A stretch of DNA of 54,487 bases from an uncultured Clostridium sp. GTDB taxonomy: Bacteria; Bacillota; Clostridia; TANB77; CAG-508. The DNA lies in contig CAKNPW010000011.1 of assembly GCA_930990555.1 (NCBI GenBank), forward strand, positions 1 to 54,487, read 5' to 3'. Within the stretch, counting starts at the first letter, position 1; each line of letters starts with the position of its first letter. The position numbers and the translations under genes were made by a program. Positions 19,904-29,865 of this stretch are shown here, piece by piece. The notes beneath the pieces were generated by a model. That model did not search any database. It was not told the origin of the DNA and saw nothing but the letters and a program-made list of their open reading frames with translations.

Positions 19904-20713
19904 TTAAATTAGTACTAATAAAAAATATGCAAATGGAGCTATAAATATTATACTATCTATTCTATCCAACATTCCTCCATGTCCTGGTATTAAATTACTA
20001 TAATCTTTTATTCCTGTAAATCTTTTTATTGATGATGCTGCAAAATCACCCATTTGACTTAATAGGCTTAATATTAATCCTATACTAGCAATTAATATAT
20101 AATTAATATTCATTCCACATAAATTATTAATTATTACAGTATATACTAATATTATTAATACAGCTCCAACAGTTCCTCCTACACAACCTTCTATTGTTTT
20201 ATTAGGACTAATTTTACTAAATTTGTGTTTTCCTATTAATTTACCACAAATATATGCAAAAATATCTGTTCCCCATGATGCAAACATTACATACCAAATT
20301 AAAAATACTCCGTTTTCTGCTGCTCTAATAATTGGCATAAACATTAAGAATATTACTATATAACATATTCCAAATAAAGTTACTGCTGCATCTATTATTG
20401 TTGTTTTCATTTTAGTTATTAGAATTTGTGCAAAACATAATAATATAGCTATTGGTACAACCGCTCCTATTATTAGCATTAGATATTCTTTTGGGAATAT
20501 ATGTATTAAAGCAATAGTTACACAGGCTAAATACCCAAGCCATGTTAATGGCTTTGCTTTATCACTTACTTTAAAGGCATGTGAATATTCATGAAAACTC
20601 ATAGCAGCAATAATCGCAAATGCAATATCTATTACTATTTGATTTCCAAAAATAAGTACTAATGCTACTATAGGGAAACCAATTACCCCTGAAATTACTC
20701 TTTTTATACTCAT
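19904..20713 (-). CDS. cdsA: Phosphatidate cytidylyltransferase
   Basis: CdsA makes CDP-diacylglycerol from phosphatidic acid and CTP for phospholipid synthesis. The 269-residue polytopic protein carries the family signature near the C-terminus (IKDYSNLIPGHGGMLDRIDS, with the conserved Asp pair) and SWGTDIFAYICGKLIGKHKF. Its ATG overlaps the uppS stop codon (TAATG), so translation is coupled. Confidence 0.96.
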   Translation of the reverse strand: MSIKRVISGVIGFPIVALVLIFGNQIVIDIAFAIIAAMSFHEYSHAFKVSDKAKPLTWLGYLACVTIALIHIFPKEYLMLIIGAVVPIAILLCFAQILITKMKTTIIDAAVTLFGICYIVIFLMFMPIIRAAENGVFLIWYVMFASWGTDIFAYICGKLIGKHKFSKISPNKTIEGCVGGTVGAVLIILVYTVIINNLCGMNINYILIASIGLILSLLSQMGDFAASSIKRFTGIKDYSNLIPGHGGMLDRIDSIIFIAPFAYFLLVLI

Positions 20714-21426
20714 TATTTTCCTCCAAATTTTCTATTTCTCTTTTGAAACTCTAAAATTGCATTATCAATATCTTCTTCTGTAAAATCTGGCCATAATTTA
20801 TCTAGAAATAGAAATTCTGAATATACGATTTGCCAAGGTAAAAAATTACTTGTACGCAATTCCCCACTTGTTCTAATAACTAAATCTGGGTCTGGCTCGC
20901 CTTTAGTATACAGATTATTTGAAATTGTCTCTTCTGTAATATTATCTATGTTTAATTCGCCATTTTTTACTTGTTCAGCAATTTTTTTAACTGCTGTTAC
21001 AATTTCATTTCTGCCACCATAGTTTAATGCAATATTAAATGTTACTCCAGTATTATCTTTTGTTCTCTCTTCACATTTTCTTATACTTTTTTGCATACCA
21101 TCTGAAAGAACTGATATATCCCCTAATACTTTTACCTTTATATTTTCTGTATCTGCCCTTTTACTATAGTCGTCTAAATAATTTTGAAGAAGTAGCATTA
21201 GTGCACTTACTTCATCTTCTGTTCTTTTCCAGTTTTCCGTTGAGAAAGCATAAACTGTAATATATCCTAATCCTATTTTGTTAGCATATCTAACTATCTT
21301 TTCTAATGTTTTGGCACCTTCTTTATGTCCTAGTTTTGCTGGAAGACCTCTTTGTTTTGCCCATCTCCTATTTCCATCCATAATTATTGCAATATGTTTT
21401 GGGAAATTTTCCTTTTCAAAATTCAT
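20713..21426 (-). CDS. uppS: Undecaprenyl diphosphate synthase
   Basis: This cis-prenyltransferase extends farnesyl diphosphate with isopentenyl diphosphate to the C55 carrier used for peptidoglycan. The 237-residue protein has the catalytic IAIIMDGNRRWAKQRG motif near residue 12, with the essential Asp, then ITVYAFSTENWKR, and the C-terminal DLVIRTSGELRTSNFLPWQ region. It starts after AAAGGAG and sits between frr and cdsA in the standard order. Confidence 0.98.
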   Translation of the reverse strand: MNFEKENFPKHIAIIMDGNRRWAKQRGLPAKLGHKEGAKTLEKIVRYANKIGLGYITVYAFSTENWKRTEDEVSALMLLLQNYLDDYSKRADTENIKVKVLGDISVLSDGMQKSIRKCEERTKDNTGVTFNIALNYGGRNEIVTAVKKIAEQVKNGELNIDNITEETISNNLYTKGEPDPDLVIRTSGELRTSNFLPWQIVYSEFLFLDKLWPDFTEEDIDNAILEFQKRNRKFGGK

Positions 21427-21438
21427 ATTAAACTCCTT

Positions 21439-21987
21439 TTAAACTGTCATTATTTCTTTTTCTTTTCCATCTGTTAACTTATCTATTTCATCTATGTTTT
21501 TATCTGTTATTTTTTGAATATTATCTTCTGCCATTTTTAGTTCATCTTCTGTTATTTCAGAATTTTTTTGCATAGCTTTAAATTCATCTATTCCATCTCT
21601 TCTTATAGAACGAATTGCAACTTTTGCATCTTCTCCCATTTTCTTAACTTCTTTTACTAATTCTTTTCTTCTTTCTTCGTTTAACTCTGGGAAATTTAAT
21701 CTTATTAATTTTCCATCATTATTTGGATTTATTCCTAGATCTGATGTTAATATTGCTTTTTCTATTTCTTTTAATGCACTAGCATCCCATGGTTGAATTA
21801 CAATTAATCTAGCTTCTGGTACAGAAATTCCTGCTATTTGATTTATTGGTGTTGGTGTACCATAATAATCTATTTTAATCTTATTTAAAACTGCTGGGTT
21901 TGCTCTTCCAGCTCTTATTTCTGCTAAATTTTCCTTATATACACTTATTGTTTTGCTCATTTTTTCTTCTATTTTACTATAATCCAT
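21439..21987 (-). CDS. frr: Ribosome recycling factor
   Basis: RRF splits post-termination ribosomes together with EF-G. The 182-residue length is typical, and the conserved VRAGRAN-type motif appears as [14 protein letters not shown] near residue 24. Other conserved parts are the IQPWD segment and the basic helix VRSIRRDG-like [14 protein letters not shown]. It follows pyrH in the normal order, but across a 97-base gap holding a dispersed repeat. Confidence 0.98.
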   Translation of the reverse strand: MDYSKIEEKMSKTISVYKENLAEIRAGRANPAVLNKIKIDYYGTPTPINQIAGISVPEARLIVIQPWDASALKEIEKAILTSDLGINPNNDGKLIRLNFPELNEERRKELVKEVKKMGEDAKVAIRSIRRDGIDEFKAMQKNSEITEDELKMAEDNIQKITDKNIDEIDKLTDGKEKEIMTV

Positions 21988-22007
21988 TTTAACCTCTCCT
22001 TTTTTGA

Positions 22008-22030
22008 ACTTTAGGGACGGAGCTTAAAGT
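22008..22030. repeat. Dispersed hairpin repeat, divergent copy 2
   Basis: ACTTTAGGGACGGAGCTTAAAGT has pairing ends (ACTTTA with TAAAGT) around a GGGACGG core related to the GGGACGTTCC repeat found elsewhere in the window. It lies between pyrH and frr. The core match is partial. Confidence 0.4.
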
Positions 22031-22084
22031 TTAAATTTTATGTTGATTTTACTTTAAATACCGTCTTACAAGTTTTTTTATTTA

Positions 22085-22795
22085 TTATTTTACTATTGTT
22101 CCTATTTTTTCTCCTTTTGCAGCTTTTACAATATTGTTTGGATCATCTATTCCAAAAACTACTAAAGGTATATTATTATCCCTACATAAAGATGTTGCTG
22201 TAGAGTCCATTACTTTTAAATCTTTATTTAAAATATCTAAATATGTAATTTCATCATATTTTACAGCATTTTTATCTATTTCTGGATCTGCAGAGTACAC
22301 AGCATCTATTGATTTTCCAAGTAATATTACATCTGCATCTATTTCTGCTGCTCTTAAGGCTGCTGCTGTATCTGTTGTAAAATATGGATTGCCTGTACCA
22401 CAAGCAAATATTACGATTCTTCCTCTTTCTAAATGCTTAATTGCTTTTCTTTTTATATATGGTTCTGCAATTTCTCTCATTTCTATTGCTGTTTGAACTC
22501 TTGTATATACACCTCTTGCTTCTAAAGCATCTTGAAGTGCTAAACCATTCATTGCAGTGGCTAACATTCCCATATAATCTGCTGTAGTTCTTTCCATTTC
22601 GTGACCATATCTACCTCTCCAGAAGTTTCCTCCACCAACAACTACTGCTACTTGTATTCCTAAATCAGAAACTTCTTTTATTGCATCACATAAATTTCCT
22701 ACTACTTTTGCATCTATTCCTGTTTTCTTTTCACCTGCAAGTACTTCTCCGCTTAACTTTAGTAGTACTCTTTTGTAGGGTTTATTACTTTCCAA
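22085..22795 (-). CDS. pyrH: UMP kinase
   Basis: PyrH phosphorylates UMP to UDP. The 236-residue hexameric-type enzyme has the N-terminal [12 protein letters not shown] loop, the [12 protein letters not shown] motif and [20 protein letters not shown] for nucleotide and UMP binding. It is the first gene of the leftward pyrH-frr-uppS-cdsA-rseP-polC block and starts after AAGGAGAG. The promoter must lie in the 257-base gap shared with the divergent acyl-CoA synthetase gene. Confidence 0.98.
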   Translation of the reverse strand: MESNKPYKRVLLKLSGEVLAGEKKTGIDAKVVGNLCDAIKEVSDLGIQVAVVVGGGNFWRGRYGHEMERTTADYMGMLATAMNGLALQDALEARGVYTRVQTAIEMREIAEPYIKRKAIKHLERGRIVIFACGTGNPYFTTDTAAALRAAEIDADVILLGKSIDAVYSADPEIDKNAVKYDEITYLDILNKDLKVMDSTATSLCRDNNIPLVVFGIDDPNNIVKAAKGEKIGTIVK

Positions 22796-23052
22796 CTTTA
22801 TACACTCTCCTTGCTTATTTTATTGATATGCCTGTTTCTTTCGGCAATTATTTTAGCAAGCTTATTCTATCATATAATTTTATGAATTTGTATAATTTTT
22901 TAATATTTTCTTAATTTTATTATTAATAAATATTATATGTATGTAGAAAAATGTAGAATTATATATCTTTTTGTAACTGACTAACTGGTTGTTATATCTT
23001 GCTTATTTTATTCAATTGTAATATCATTACATATATAAATTGGGAGGTATAT

Positions 23053-24789
23053 ATGGGAAAAAAGAGTTTAGCTGAAAAATTAAAGAAAAAATATCATAAA
23101 GCTCTAGAAGTTACAGATTTAAAGGATTTATTATATAAGTCTGCTACTAGATATACTAGAAGAGCTGCTTTTAAATTGAAAGATAAAATTGGAAATATTT
23201 ATAAAGTAACATATGAAAAGTTTAAGAAAGATGTTATCGCTTTAGGAACAGCTTTAATTAATCTTGGCTTAAAAGATGAATATATAGCTGTTACTGGTAA
23301 AAACAGTTATAATTGGGCAGTATCATATTTAGCTGCTACAATTGTTGGAATTGTTGTTCCAATTGATAAAGAATTAAAATCTGAAGAGATAATAAATTTC
23401 TTAAATGTATCTTCTTCTAAGGCAATACTTGGTGATGATAAATATATTACTGAATTAATTTCAAAAAAAGCTGAAATAACTAATAAAAATACTTTGTTTA
23501 TCAATTTTAATTCTGAAAAAGATACAAATACTTATATGTCTTATTATTTACTTTTGGATGCAGGTTATAACCAATTAGAAGAAGGAAACAAAGATTTTGA
23601 TAATATAAAAATCGATCCTGATGCAATGAAGATTCTTATTTTTACATCTGGAACTACTGGAAATGCAAAAGGTGTTTGTTTATCACATAAAAATATTGTA
23701 TCTAATATAATGTCAACTTTTGGTATTGTAAAAGTAAAAAGAAATGATCAGGTTCTTTCAATCTTACCTTTACACCATACCTATGAATGTACTTTAGGAT
23801 TTTTACTTGTAATTTATAGTGGTGGATGTATTAGTTATTGTGAAGGACTTCGTCATATAACAAATAATATTCTAGAATTTAAACCAACAGTTATTTTATG
23901 TGTTCCTTTACTTTTAGAAAAAATGTATAAAAAAATAGAAGCTACGGTTAGAAAATCTTTACCAGAAAAATATGCTAATATGGAAGGCGACGTAATTGCC
24001 AACTTACCTTTAATTATTAAAAAGATAGTTAAAACTAAAGTTAAAAATTCCCTTGGTGGTAGATTAAGAGCTTTTATAGTTGGTGCAGCTCCTTTAAGTC
24101 CAGATGTTATAACTTCATTTAAAAATTTAGATATTAAATCTATACAAGGTTATGGACTTACAGAATGTTCACCTTTAGTTGCTGGAAATAATGATTTTTA
24201 TATTAACCCAGATGCTGTAGGGTTACCTATTCCAAATGTTTCATATAAAATTGATAAACCAGATAGTTCTGGTGTGGGAGAAATACTTGTAAAAGGACCT
24301 AATGTAATGCTTGGTTATTATAAAGACGAAGCTGGAACAGCGAAAGTATTAAAAGATGGCTGGTTCCATACTGGTGATTTAGGTAGAGTTGATGATGATG
24401 GTTGGTTATATATTACAGGTAGACTAAAAACTGTAATAGTTACTCAAAATGGTAAAAATATTTATCCAGAAGAAATTGAACATTATTTAAATGAAAACCC
24501 ATTAATTTCCGAATCTTTAGTAACAGGTCTTCCTGATGATAAAGATGAAGAAGTATATGTTAATGCACAAATATTCCCAAATATTGATGCTATAAAAGAA
24601 TATTTAAAGGTTTCTATTCCTCAAAAAGAAGAAATCTTTGCTGTTATTAAAGATATCGTTTCTAGTGTTAATAAAAAATTACCAAATTATAAACATATTA
24701 AATCTTTTATTATAAAAGATGAGGAATTTGAAAAAACTACTACTCAAAAGATTAAAAGATTTGGTAAAAATGTTGAGAATAATAAATAA
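23053..24789 (+). CDS. AMP-binding long-chain fatty acid-CoA ligase-like protein
   Basis: An ANL-superfamily adenylating enzyme that probably activates fatty acids with ATP and CoA. The start at 23053 is set by GGGAGGTAT; upstream in-frame codons lack a site. The 578-residue protein has the P-loop-like motif FTSGTTGNAKGV, LPLHHTYE, the A5 motif GYGLTECSPLV, GWFHTGDLGRVDDDGWLYITGR (by position near residue 440) and the C-terminal NGKNIYPEEIE with the catalytic Lys region TTTQKIKR. It is a single-gene unit closed by a strong terminator. The substrate is inferred; no fatty acid degradation genes are nearby. Confidence 0.9.
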   Translation: MGKKSLAEKLKKKYHKALEVTDLKDLLYKSATRYTRRAAFKLKDKIGNIYKVTYEKFKKDVIALGTALINLGLKDEYIAVTGKNSYNWAVSYLAATIVGIVVPIDKELKSEEIINFLNVSSSKAILGDDKYITELISKKAEITNKNTLFINFNSEKDTNTYMSYYLLLDAGYNQLEEGNKDFDNIKIDPDAMKILIFTSGTTGNAKGVCLSHKNIVSNIMSTFGIVKVKRNDQVLSILPLHHTYECTLGFLLVIYSGGCISYCEGLRHITNNILEFKPTVILCVPLLLEKMYKKIEATVRKSLPEKYANMEGDVIANLPLIIKKIVKTKVKNSLGGRLRAFIVGAAPLSPDVITSFKNLDIKSIQGYGLTECSPLVAGNNDFYINPDAVGLPIPNVSYKIDKPDSSGVGEILVKGPNVMLGYYKDEAGTAKVLKDGWFHTGDLGRVDDDGWLYITGRLKTVIVTQNGKNIYPEEIEHYLNENPLISESLVTGLPDDKDEEVYVNAQIFPNIDAIKEYLKVSIPQKEEIFAVIKDIVSSVNKKLPNYKHIKSFIIKDEEFEKTTTQKIKRFGKNVENNK

Positions 24790-24874
24790 ATATTTACAAA
24801 TATTTATTTTGATGGTATTTTATATATGTGTGTTAGACTATTATGTAATTTTTCATAATGACACACTCCTTTCA

Positions 24875-24910
24875 AAAGCCAACTGCTAAACAGTTGGCTT
24901 TAATTTTTTT
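24875..24910 (+). terminator. Strong rho-independent terminator of the acyl-CoA synthetase gene
   Basis: An 11-bp perfect stem AAAGCCAACTG / CAGTTGGCTTT with a five-base loop, followed by AATTTTTTT on the plus strand. Confidence 0.9.
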
Positions 24911-24936
24911 ATATAAATTTACTACATTTCACCAAA

Positions 24937-24968
24937 TAGGGATTTTAGGAACGTCCCCATATCCCTAT
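24937..24968. repeat. Dispersed hairpin repeat, copy 3 (inverted orientation)
   Basis: ATAGGGATTTT at the left pairs with ATATCCCTAT at the right around GGAACGTCCC, the reverse complement of the GGGACGTTCC core seen at 9921 and 36172. The right arm includes the lepB stop codon (24965-24967), so the repeat could also end the lepB transcript. Confidence 0.6.
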
Positions 24969-25591
24969 ACTTTTCCAAATTTGTCAAATGGCCAGAATCT
25001 AAAAAGAACTATACTTTCTATCTTGTCTTGTGGTATACAACCAAATGCCCTACAATCATGACTTTCCCCTCTATTATCTCCCATTGCAAACACAGTGCCC
25101 TCTGGTACGGTAAAATCTACTAGCAAACCACCTTCAGCTTCTGTCCTCACACTAGAAGATAAATAATCTTCTTCTAATTCTTCTCCATTAACATATACTT
25201 TTCCATTTTGAATCTTAACATGTTCACCTGGTAAGGCAATTACTCTTTTTATATAACTTATTTTTCCTATTTCTAATACATTATGAACAAATTTATTAGC
25301 TGGTTCTTCATACCTTGCGGTTGGAGTTTCTTTAAACTCTGCCTCTGTTAAATAATCTTCAGTTGGTGCCTCAAAAGTTATAATATCTCCTCTTTCTGGT
25401 AGTTTATGAGTTAAACGTATTGTTCTATTTAATATCAATCTTTGACCTTCTATTAATGTTGGCTTCATAGAAACAGATTGAACTTGAGTTGGTGTCATTA
25501 TGTAATAGCGTATCCATAGTCCTAAAACTACTGCTATAATAATACATATTACCCATTCTAGAATATTTTTTAATTCTTCATTAATATTCAT
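24965..25591 (-). CDS. lepB: Signal peptidase I
   Basis: LepB removes signal peptides from secreted proteins on the outer face of the membrane. The 208-residue type I enzyme has one N-terminal membrane anchor (residues 12-32), the nucleophile motif VQSVSMKPTL with Ser40, the catalytic Lys in SYIKRVIALPGE, and the box E motif FAMGDNRGESHDCRAFG. It lies 27 bases after dapL and is probably co-transcribed with it. The stop codon falls inside a dispersed repeat. Confidence 0.97.
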   Translation of the reverse strand: MNINEELKNILEWVICIIIAVVLGLWIRYYIMTPTQVQSVSMKPTLIEGQRLILNRTIRLTHKLPERGDIITFEAPTEDYLTEAEFKETPTARYEEPANKFVHNVLEIGKISYIKRVIALPGEHVKIQNGKVYVNGEELEEDYLSSSVRTEAEGGLLVDFTVPEGTVFAMGDNRGESHDCRAFGCIPQDKIESIVLFRFWPFDKFGKV

Positions 25592-25618
25592 ATTTTAATA
25601 ATTGCCTCCTAGCTTATA

Positions 25619-26857
25619 CTAGAATTGCAATGTTTCTTTAATTCTCTTCATTGCTTCTTCTGTATTTTTTCTTTCGCCAAATGCTGTTAATCTAAAATAT
25701 CCTTCACCACTTGGTCCAAAACCAACACCTGGTGTTCCTACAACATTTGCTTTTTCTAATAATAAATCAAAGAAATCCCAAGATTTCATGTTATTTGGTA
25801 CTTTAAGCCATATATATGGTGAATTAATTCCTCCATAATATTCTATACCAACTTCATCTAATCCTTCTCTTATTATTTTCGCATTTTCTAAATAATATTT
25901 AATATTTTCTCTTATTTCTTTTTGTCCTTCTTCTGAATAAACAGCTTCTGCTCCTCTTTGTGTTACATATGATACACCATTAAATTTTGTGCATTGTCTT
26001 CTGTTCCACATTTTATTTAAGCTAACTTCTTCCCCATTACTTGCTTTTACTTTTAACTCTTTTGGAACTACTGTATACGCACATCTTATTCCTGTAAAGC
26101 CAGCTGTTTTTGAAAAGCTTTTAAATTCTATTGCAACTTCTTTTGCTCCATCAATTTCATAAATAGTATGTGGAATATCATCTTCTGTTATGAAAGCTTC
26201 ATATGCAGCATCATATAAAATAATAGAATTATTTTCTTTAGCATATTTTACCCATTTAGCTAATTCTTCTTTTGATATAACTGTTCCTGTTGGATTATTT
26301 GGGAAACATAGATATATCATATCTGGAACTTCTTTTGGAAGTTCTGGTGTAAAATTATTTTCTGCTGTACATGGTATGTAAATAATTCCTTCATATTTTC
26401 CTGTTTCTTCGTTGTATTTACCTGTTCTTCCAGACATTATATTTGTATCTAAATATACTGGATATACTGGATCTGTTATTGCAACTTTATTATCTACATC
26501 AAATAAATCTACAATATTACCACAATCACATTTAGCACCATCTGATACAAAAACTTCATCTGGGTCTATTTTTACTCCTCTTTTTTCGTAATCATATTTT
26601 ACTATTGCATTTCTTAAGAAGTCATATCCTTGTTCTGGACCATAACCTCTAAAAGTATTGCCTGCTCCTTCTTCTTCTACTGCTTTTTTCATTTGTTCCA
26701 ATACTTTAGGAACTATAGGTTTTGTTACATCTCCTATTCCTAATTTAATAATTTTTTTATCTGGATGTTCCTCCTGATATTTTGCCACTTTCTTAGCTAT
26801 TGTAGAAAATAAATAGCTATCTTGCATTTTTAAAAAATTTTCGTTAATTTTAATCAT
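25619..26857 (-). CDS. dapL: LL-diaminopimelate aminotransferase
   Basis: DapL makes LL-2,6-diaminopimelate directly from tetrahydrodipicolinate and glutamate, bypassing the succinylase or acetylase routes. The 412-residue PLP enzyme shows [45 protein letters not shown] and the PLP lysine in [18 protein letters not shown] (residue about 255). With DapF at 29.9-30.7 kb it supplies meso-DAP for peptidoglycan and lysine. It is divergent from murE. Confidence 0.96.
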   Translation of the reverse strand: MIKINENFLKMQDSYLFSTIAKKVAKYQEEHPDKKIIKLGIGDVTKPIVPKVLEQMKKAVEEEGAGNTFRGYGPEQGYDFLRNAIVKYDYEKRGVKIDPDEVFVSDGAKCDCGNIVDLFDVDNKVAITDPVYPVYLDTNIMSGRTGKYNEETGKYEGIIYIPCTAENNFTPELPKEVPDMIYLCFPNNPTGTVISKEELAKWVKYAKENNSIILYDAAYEAFITEDDIPHTIYEIDGAKEVAIEFKSFSKTAGFTGIRCAYTVVPKELKVKASNGEEVSLNKMWNRRQCTKFNGVSYVTQRGAEAVYSEEGQKEIRENIKYYLENAKIIREGLDEVGIEYYGGINSPYIWLKVPNNMKSWDFFDLLLEKANVVGTPGVGFGPSGEGYFRLTAFGERKNTEEAMKRIKETLQF

Positions 26858-26950
26858 TTTTTGCCTCCTAAGAGTCTTTAATTACAGAATTTCTAGTTAG
26901 AAATTTCTCTTATTATTTTATATTATTTATATGTTTTATTGTCAATAGTA

Positions 26951-26979
26951 TGTACAAAAAAAATAAAAGAGTATATAAT
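26951..26979 (+). promoter_or_regulatory. Possible promoter of murE
   Basis: TGTACA (26951-26956), a 17-base spacer and a perfect TATAAT (26974-26979). The start would fall only about 15 bases before the murE ATG, giving a very short leader, which weakens the call. Confidence 0.35.
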
Positions 26980-26999
26980 TGCTACAAGAGGTGAAACAA

Positions 27000-28499
27000 A
27001 TGAAGATTAAAGATATTTTTAACAATGTAAACATAATTGAATCTGTTGGTAACTTAGATACAGAAATTAATAATATTTCTTCAGATTCAAGAGGTATAGA
27101 AAAAAATGATATGTTTTTTGCAATAAAAGGATATGATTTGGATGGAACTAAATTTATAAATAGTGCGGTTCAAAATGGTGCATCTGCTATTGTTATTGAT
27201 GCAACATGTAATATTGCAGATTATGAAGTACCAGAAAGTGTGACAATCCTTAAAGTTGATAACATTCGTCATACACTTGCAGTAGCTAGTTGTAATTTAT
27301 ATGATAATCCATCAAAAAAATTAAAACTTATTGGAGTTACTGGAACAAAAGGAAAAACCACATCTACTTATATGATAAAATCTATACTTCAAAAACATGG
27401 ACTTAAAGTTGGGTTAATTGGAAGTATTGCTATATATATTAATGATGAAAAAATCGAAGATTGTGACAGAACAACTGCAGAAAGCTATAAAATCCAAAAG
27501 ACTTTAGCTATGATGGTTAAAGAAAACGTTGACATAGTTGTTTTGGAAGTATCTTCACAAGCAATGAAATTAGACAGAGTTGTTGGTTGTGAATTTGATA
27601 GCGTTCTATTCACAAATCTTTCTGAGGATCATATAAGTCCAAAAGAGCACAAAGATATGGAAGACTATTTCGAGGCTAAGCTTTCTTTAGCTAAAATGGC
27701 TCCATTTGTAGTGTTTAATTTAGATAATGAATATACAGCTAGAATTCCAAATCTTTTACCCGATAAAAAATTAAGAAGTTTTGCAATGGATACTAAAGCT
27801 GATGTAATGGCAAAAGATTTAAATTTAAGTAATACTGGTGTTGATTTTACACTTTGCATGAATGATAAAGAATTCCCTGTAAGAGTTTCTATACCAGGAA
27901 AATATATGGTATATAACTGTTTAGGAGCTATCGGTATTGCTACTTATTTTGGAGCTCATGTTAAAGATATTCAAGAAGCCTTAAAAGATATTAAAGTATT
28001 TGGTAGAAGTGAAGTGGTTCCTAATAAATTAGGTCTAAAAATATTAATAGACTATGCCCATACCCCATCTAGTCTACAATCTATTTTGGAAACCGTTAAA
28101 CCTTATACTAAAGGTAGAGTTATTTGTACTTGGGGTGTTGGTGGAGACAGAGATTCTAAAAAACGTCCTATAATGGGAGAAATCTCTGGTAATTTAGCAG
28201 ACTTAACAATACTTACTTCTGACCAAATTCGTACAGAAGACCCTAATAAAATTCTAGACGATATCGAAGTTGGACTAAAAAAATCTGGTGGTAAATATGT
28301 ACGTATTTTAAATAGAACTGAAGCTATAAAATATGCTTTATCAATCGCAACTCCAGATGACATTATTGTACTACCTGGACTTGGAAGTGATTTATATATT
28401 GAATATATGCATGTTAAATACCCATATGACGAAAGAGTCGTTATTCATGACGCTATAGAAGAAATGCTTGCTTCTGGCAAAAGAAAACCAGTAGAATAA
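27000..28499 (+). CDS. murE: MurE-family UDP-MurNAc-tripeptide ligase (divergent)
   Basis: An ATP-dependent Mur ligase of 499 residues; the ATG at 27000 is preceded by AGAGGTGAAACAA. The P-loop is GVTGTKGKTTST near residue 110, EVSSQAMKLDRV replaces the usual EVSSHAL, and TNLSEDHISPKEHKDMEDYF carries the conserved DH. The region aligned to the meso-DAP specificity motif DNPR reads DQIR, keeping Arg but not Asn-Pro. The family adds the third residue to the peptidoglycan stem peptide, normally meso-DAP in Clostridia, and dapL and dapF nearby fit this. The divergent motifs also fit the MurE paralogue (MurE2-like) group, so substrate is uncertain. Confidence 0.85.
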   Translation: MKIKDIFNNVNIIESVGNLDTEINNISSDSRGIEKNDMFFAIKGYDLDGTKFINSAVQNGASAIVIDATCNIADYEVPESVTILKVDNIRHTLAVASCNLYDNPSKKLKLIGVTGTKGKTTSTYMIKSILQKHGLKVGLIGSIAIYINDEKIEDCDRTTAESYKIQKTLAMMVKENVDIVVLEVSSQAMKLDRVVGCEFDSVLFTNLSEDHISPKEHKDMEDYFEAKLSLAKMAPFVVFNLDNEYTARIPNLLPDKKLRSFAMDTKADVMAKDLNLSNTGVDFTLCMNDKEFPVRVSIPGKYMVYNCLGAIGIATYFGAHVKDIQEALKDIKVFGRSEVVPNKLGLKILIDYAHTPSSLQSILETVKPYTKGRVICTWGVGGDRDSKKRPIMGEISGNLADLTILTSDQIRTEDPNKILDDIEVGLKKSGGKYVRILNRTEAIKYALSIATPDDIIVLPGLGSDLYIEYMHVKYPYDERVVIHDAIEEMLASGKRKPVE

Positions 28500-28507
28500 A
28501 AAAATTT

Positions 28508-28533
28508 AAGCTGCACTTTTTAGTGCAGCTTTT
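28508..28533. terminator. Bidirectional terminator between murE and folC
   Basis: A 10-bp stem AAGCTGCACT / AGTGCAGCTT with a TTTT loop lies between the convergent stop codons. T-rich sequence follows on both strands (TTT on the plus strand and AAATTTTTTT on the minus). Confidence 0.8.
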
Positions 28534-28536
28534 GAA

Positions 28537-29805
28537 TTATTCTTCATTTATATACTTAATTACATCACCATAAATATAAAAACTTCCTACGATGAAAATT
28601 GTATAAGCTTTATATTCGTGTAAACTCTTTTTTATAGCTTCATTTAAATCCATAGTACTTACATTTTTTCCATCTAGCCTTATAGCTTCTTCACTTAAAA
28701 TTTTGTTATCCCAGTATCTTTCTTTACTATTCCCATTTGTAAATATATAAACATTATCATCATTTTTTACTAATAGTTTTAATACAGTTTTATAATCTTT
28801 CGATTTTAGTAAAGATATTATAAACACTTTTTTAGTATCTCTATAATACATATTTACTGAATTTATAAAATTCTTTATTGCAAGTTCATTATGTCCCCCA
28901 TCATATATAATTGTAGGATTTTCATGTAGTGTTTCGAATCTACCCTTGTGTATTACAGTTTCTAATGCTTCTCTTACCTTTTCTTCTGGCAAGTTATATC
29001 TGTTTTTCAGAATATCTACTGCTTCTAAACAAATACTCGCATTATATATTTGAGATTCACCTTTAAGTTTTATCTTTACATTTTTATATTGCTTATAATC
29101 AAAAGTTTGAAAATCCTTATTATATGAATAATTTTGTATCTCTTTTTTATTTATCAAATGCAATTCATTATTTTCTTTCTTGCATTTATCTATAATAACT
29201 TTATCAACACTTTCACTTTGGCTTATATAAATTGTATTTGAATTTTCCTTAATTATTCCTGCTTTTTGAAAAGCAATTTCTTCTAGCGAATTTCCTAAAA
29301 CATTCATATGGTCATATCCTATGGAATTTATAATAGAAATTTCAGGATAAATTATATTTGTACAATCATATAAACCTCCCATTCCAACTTCCATAACAAC
29401 TACATCACATTTTTGGATTTCAAAATACACTATAGCCATTGTTGTTTCTAGCTCAAATAGAGTAACCTTTCTCTCATGAGCTACATTATGTTCTTTAACT
29501 AATGGATCTAATTTAATTATAATTTCTTCCATCTCTTTATTAGTAATATTTATGTTGTTAACACTTATTCTTTCATTATATTTTATTAAATGTGGTGATA
29601 TAAATTTTCCTACTTTATATCCACTTTTTAAAAAGCTATTTGTCATCATTTCTGTACAACTACCTTTTCCATTTGTTCCAGCTATATGTATAAATTTTAG
29701 TTTTTCTTCTGGATGACCTAATTTTTCCATAAAATATTTCATTGCATCTAATGTTGGTCCTTTAGTTCCAGAAAAAAATCCTTGCAAATATTTTTCTACA
29801 TTCAT
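28537..29805 (-). CDS. folC: Folylpolyglutamate synthase / dihydrofolate synthase
   Basis: FolC adds glutamates to folates and often also makes dihydrofolate. The 422-residue Mur-ligase-fold protein has the P-loop HIAGTNGKGSCTEMM near residue 42, MEVGMGGLYDCTNI, SIGYDHMNVLGNS and the C-terminal TIIYDGGHN motif. It lies 60 bases downstream of dapF on the same strand. Whether it has the dihydrofolate synthase activity cannot be read from sequence alone. Confidence 0.94.
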   Translation of the reverse strand: MNVEKYLQGFFSGTKGPTLDAMKYFMEKLGHPEEKLKFIHIAGTNGKGSCTEMMTNSFLKSGYKVGKFISPHLIKYNERISVNNINITNKEMEEIIIKLDPLVKEHNVAHERKVTLFELETTMAIVYFEIQKCDVVVMEVGMGGLYDCTNIIYPEISIINSIGYDHMNVLGNSLEEIAFQKAGIIKENSNTIYISQSESVDKVIIDKCKKENNELHLINKKEIQNYSYNKDFQTFDYKQYKNVKIKLKGESQIYNASICLEAVDILKNRYNLPEEKVREALETVIHKGRFETLHENPTIIYDGGHNELAIKNFINSVNMYYRDTKKVFIISLLKSKDYKTVLKLLVKNDDNVYIFTNGNSKERYWDNKILSEEAIRLDGKNVSTMDLNEAIKKSLHEYKAYTIFIVGSFYIYGDVIKYINEE

Positions 29806-29865
29806 TTTTATTTCTCCTATTTTAATATTCCATTAGTTTTATCATATTCTACTAATTTTGTATAT

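Noticed and set aside
26886..26909. Palindrome GAATTTCTA / TAGAAATTT between dapL and murE as an operator
   Set aside because: Imperfect and very AT-rich; chance dyads of this size are common at this base composition.
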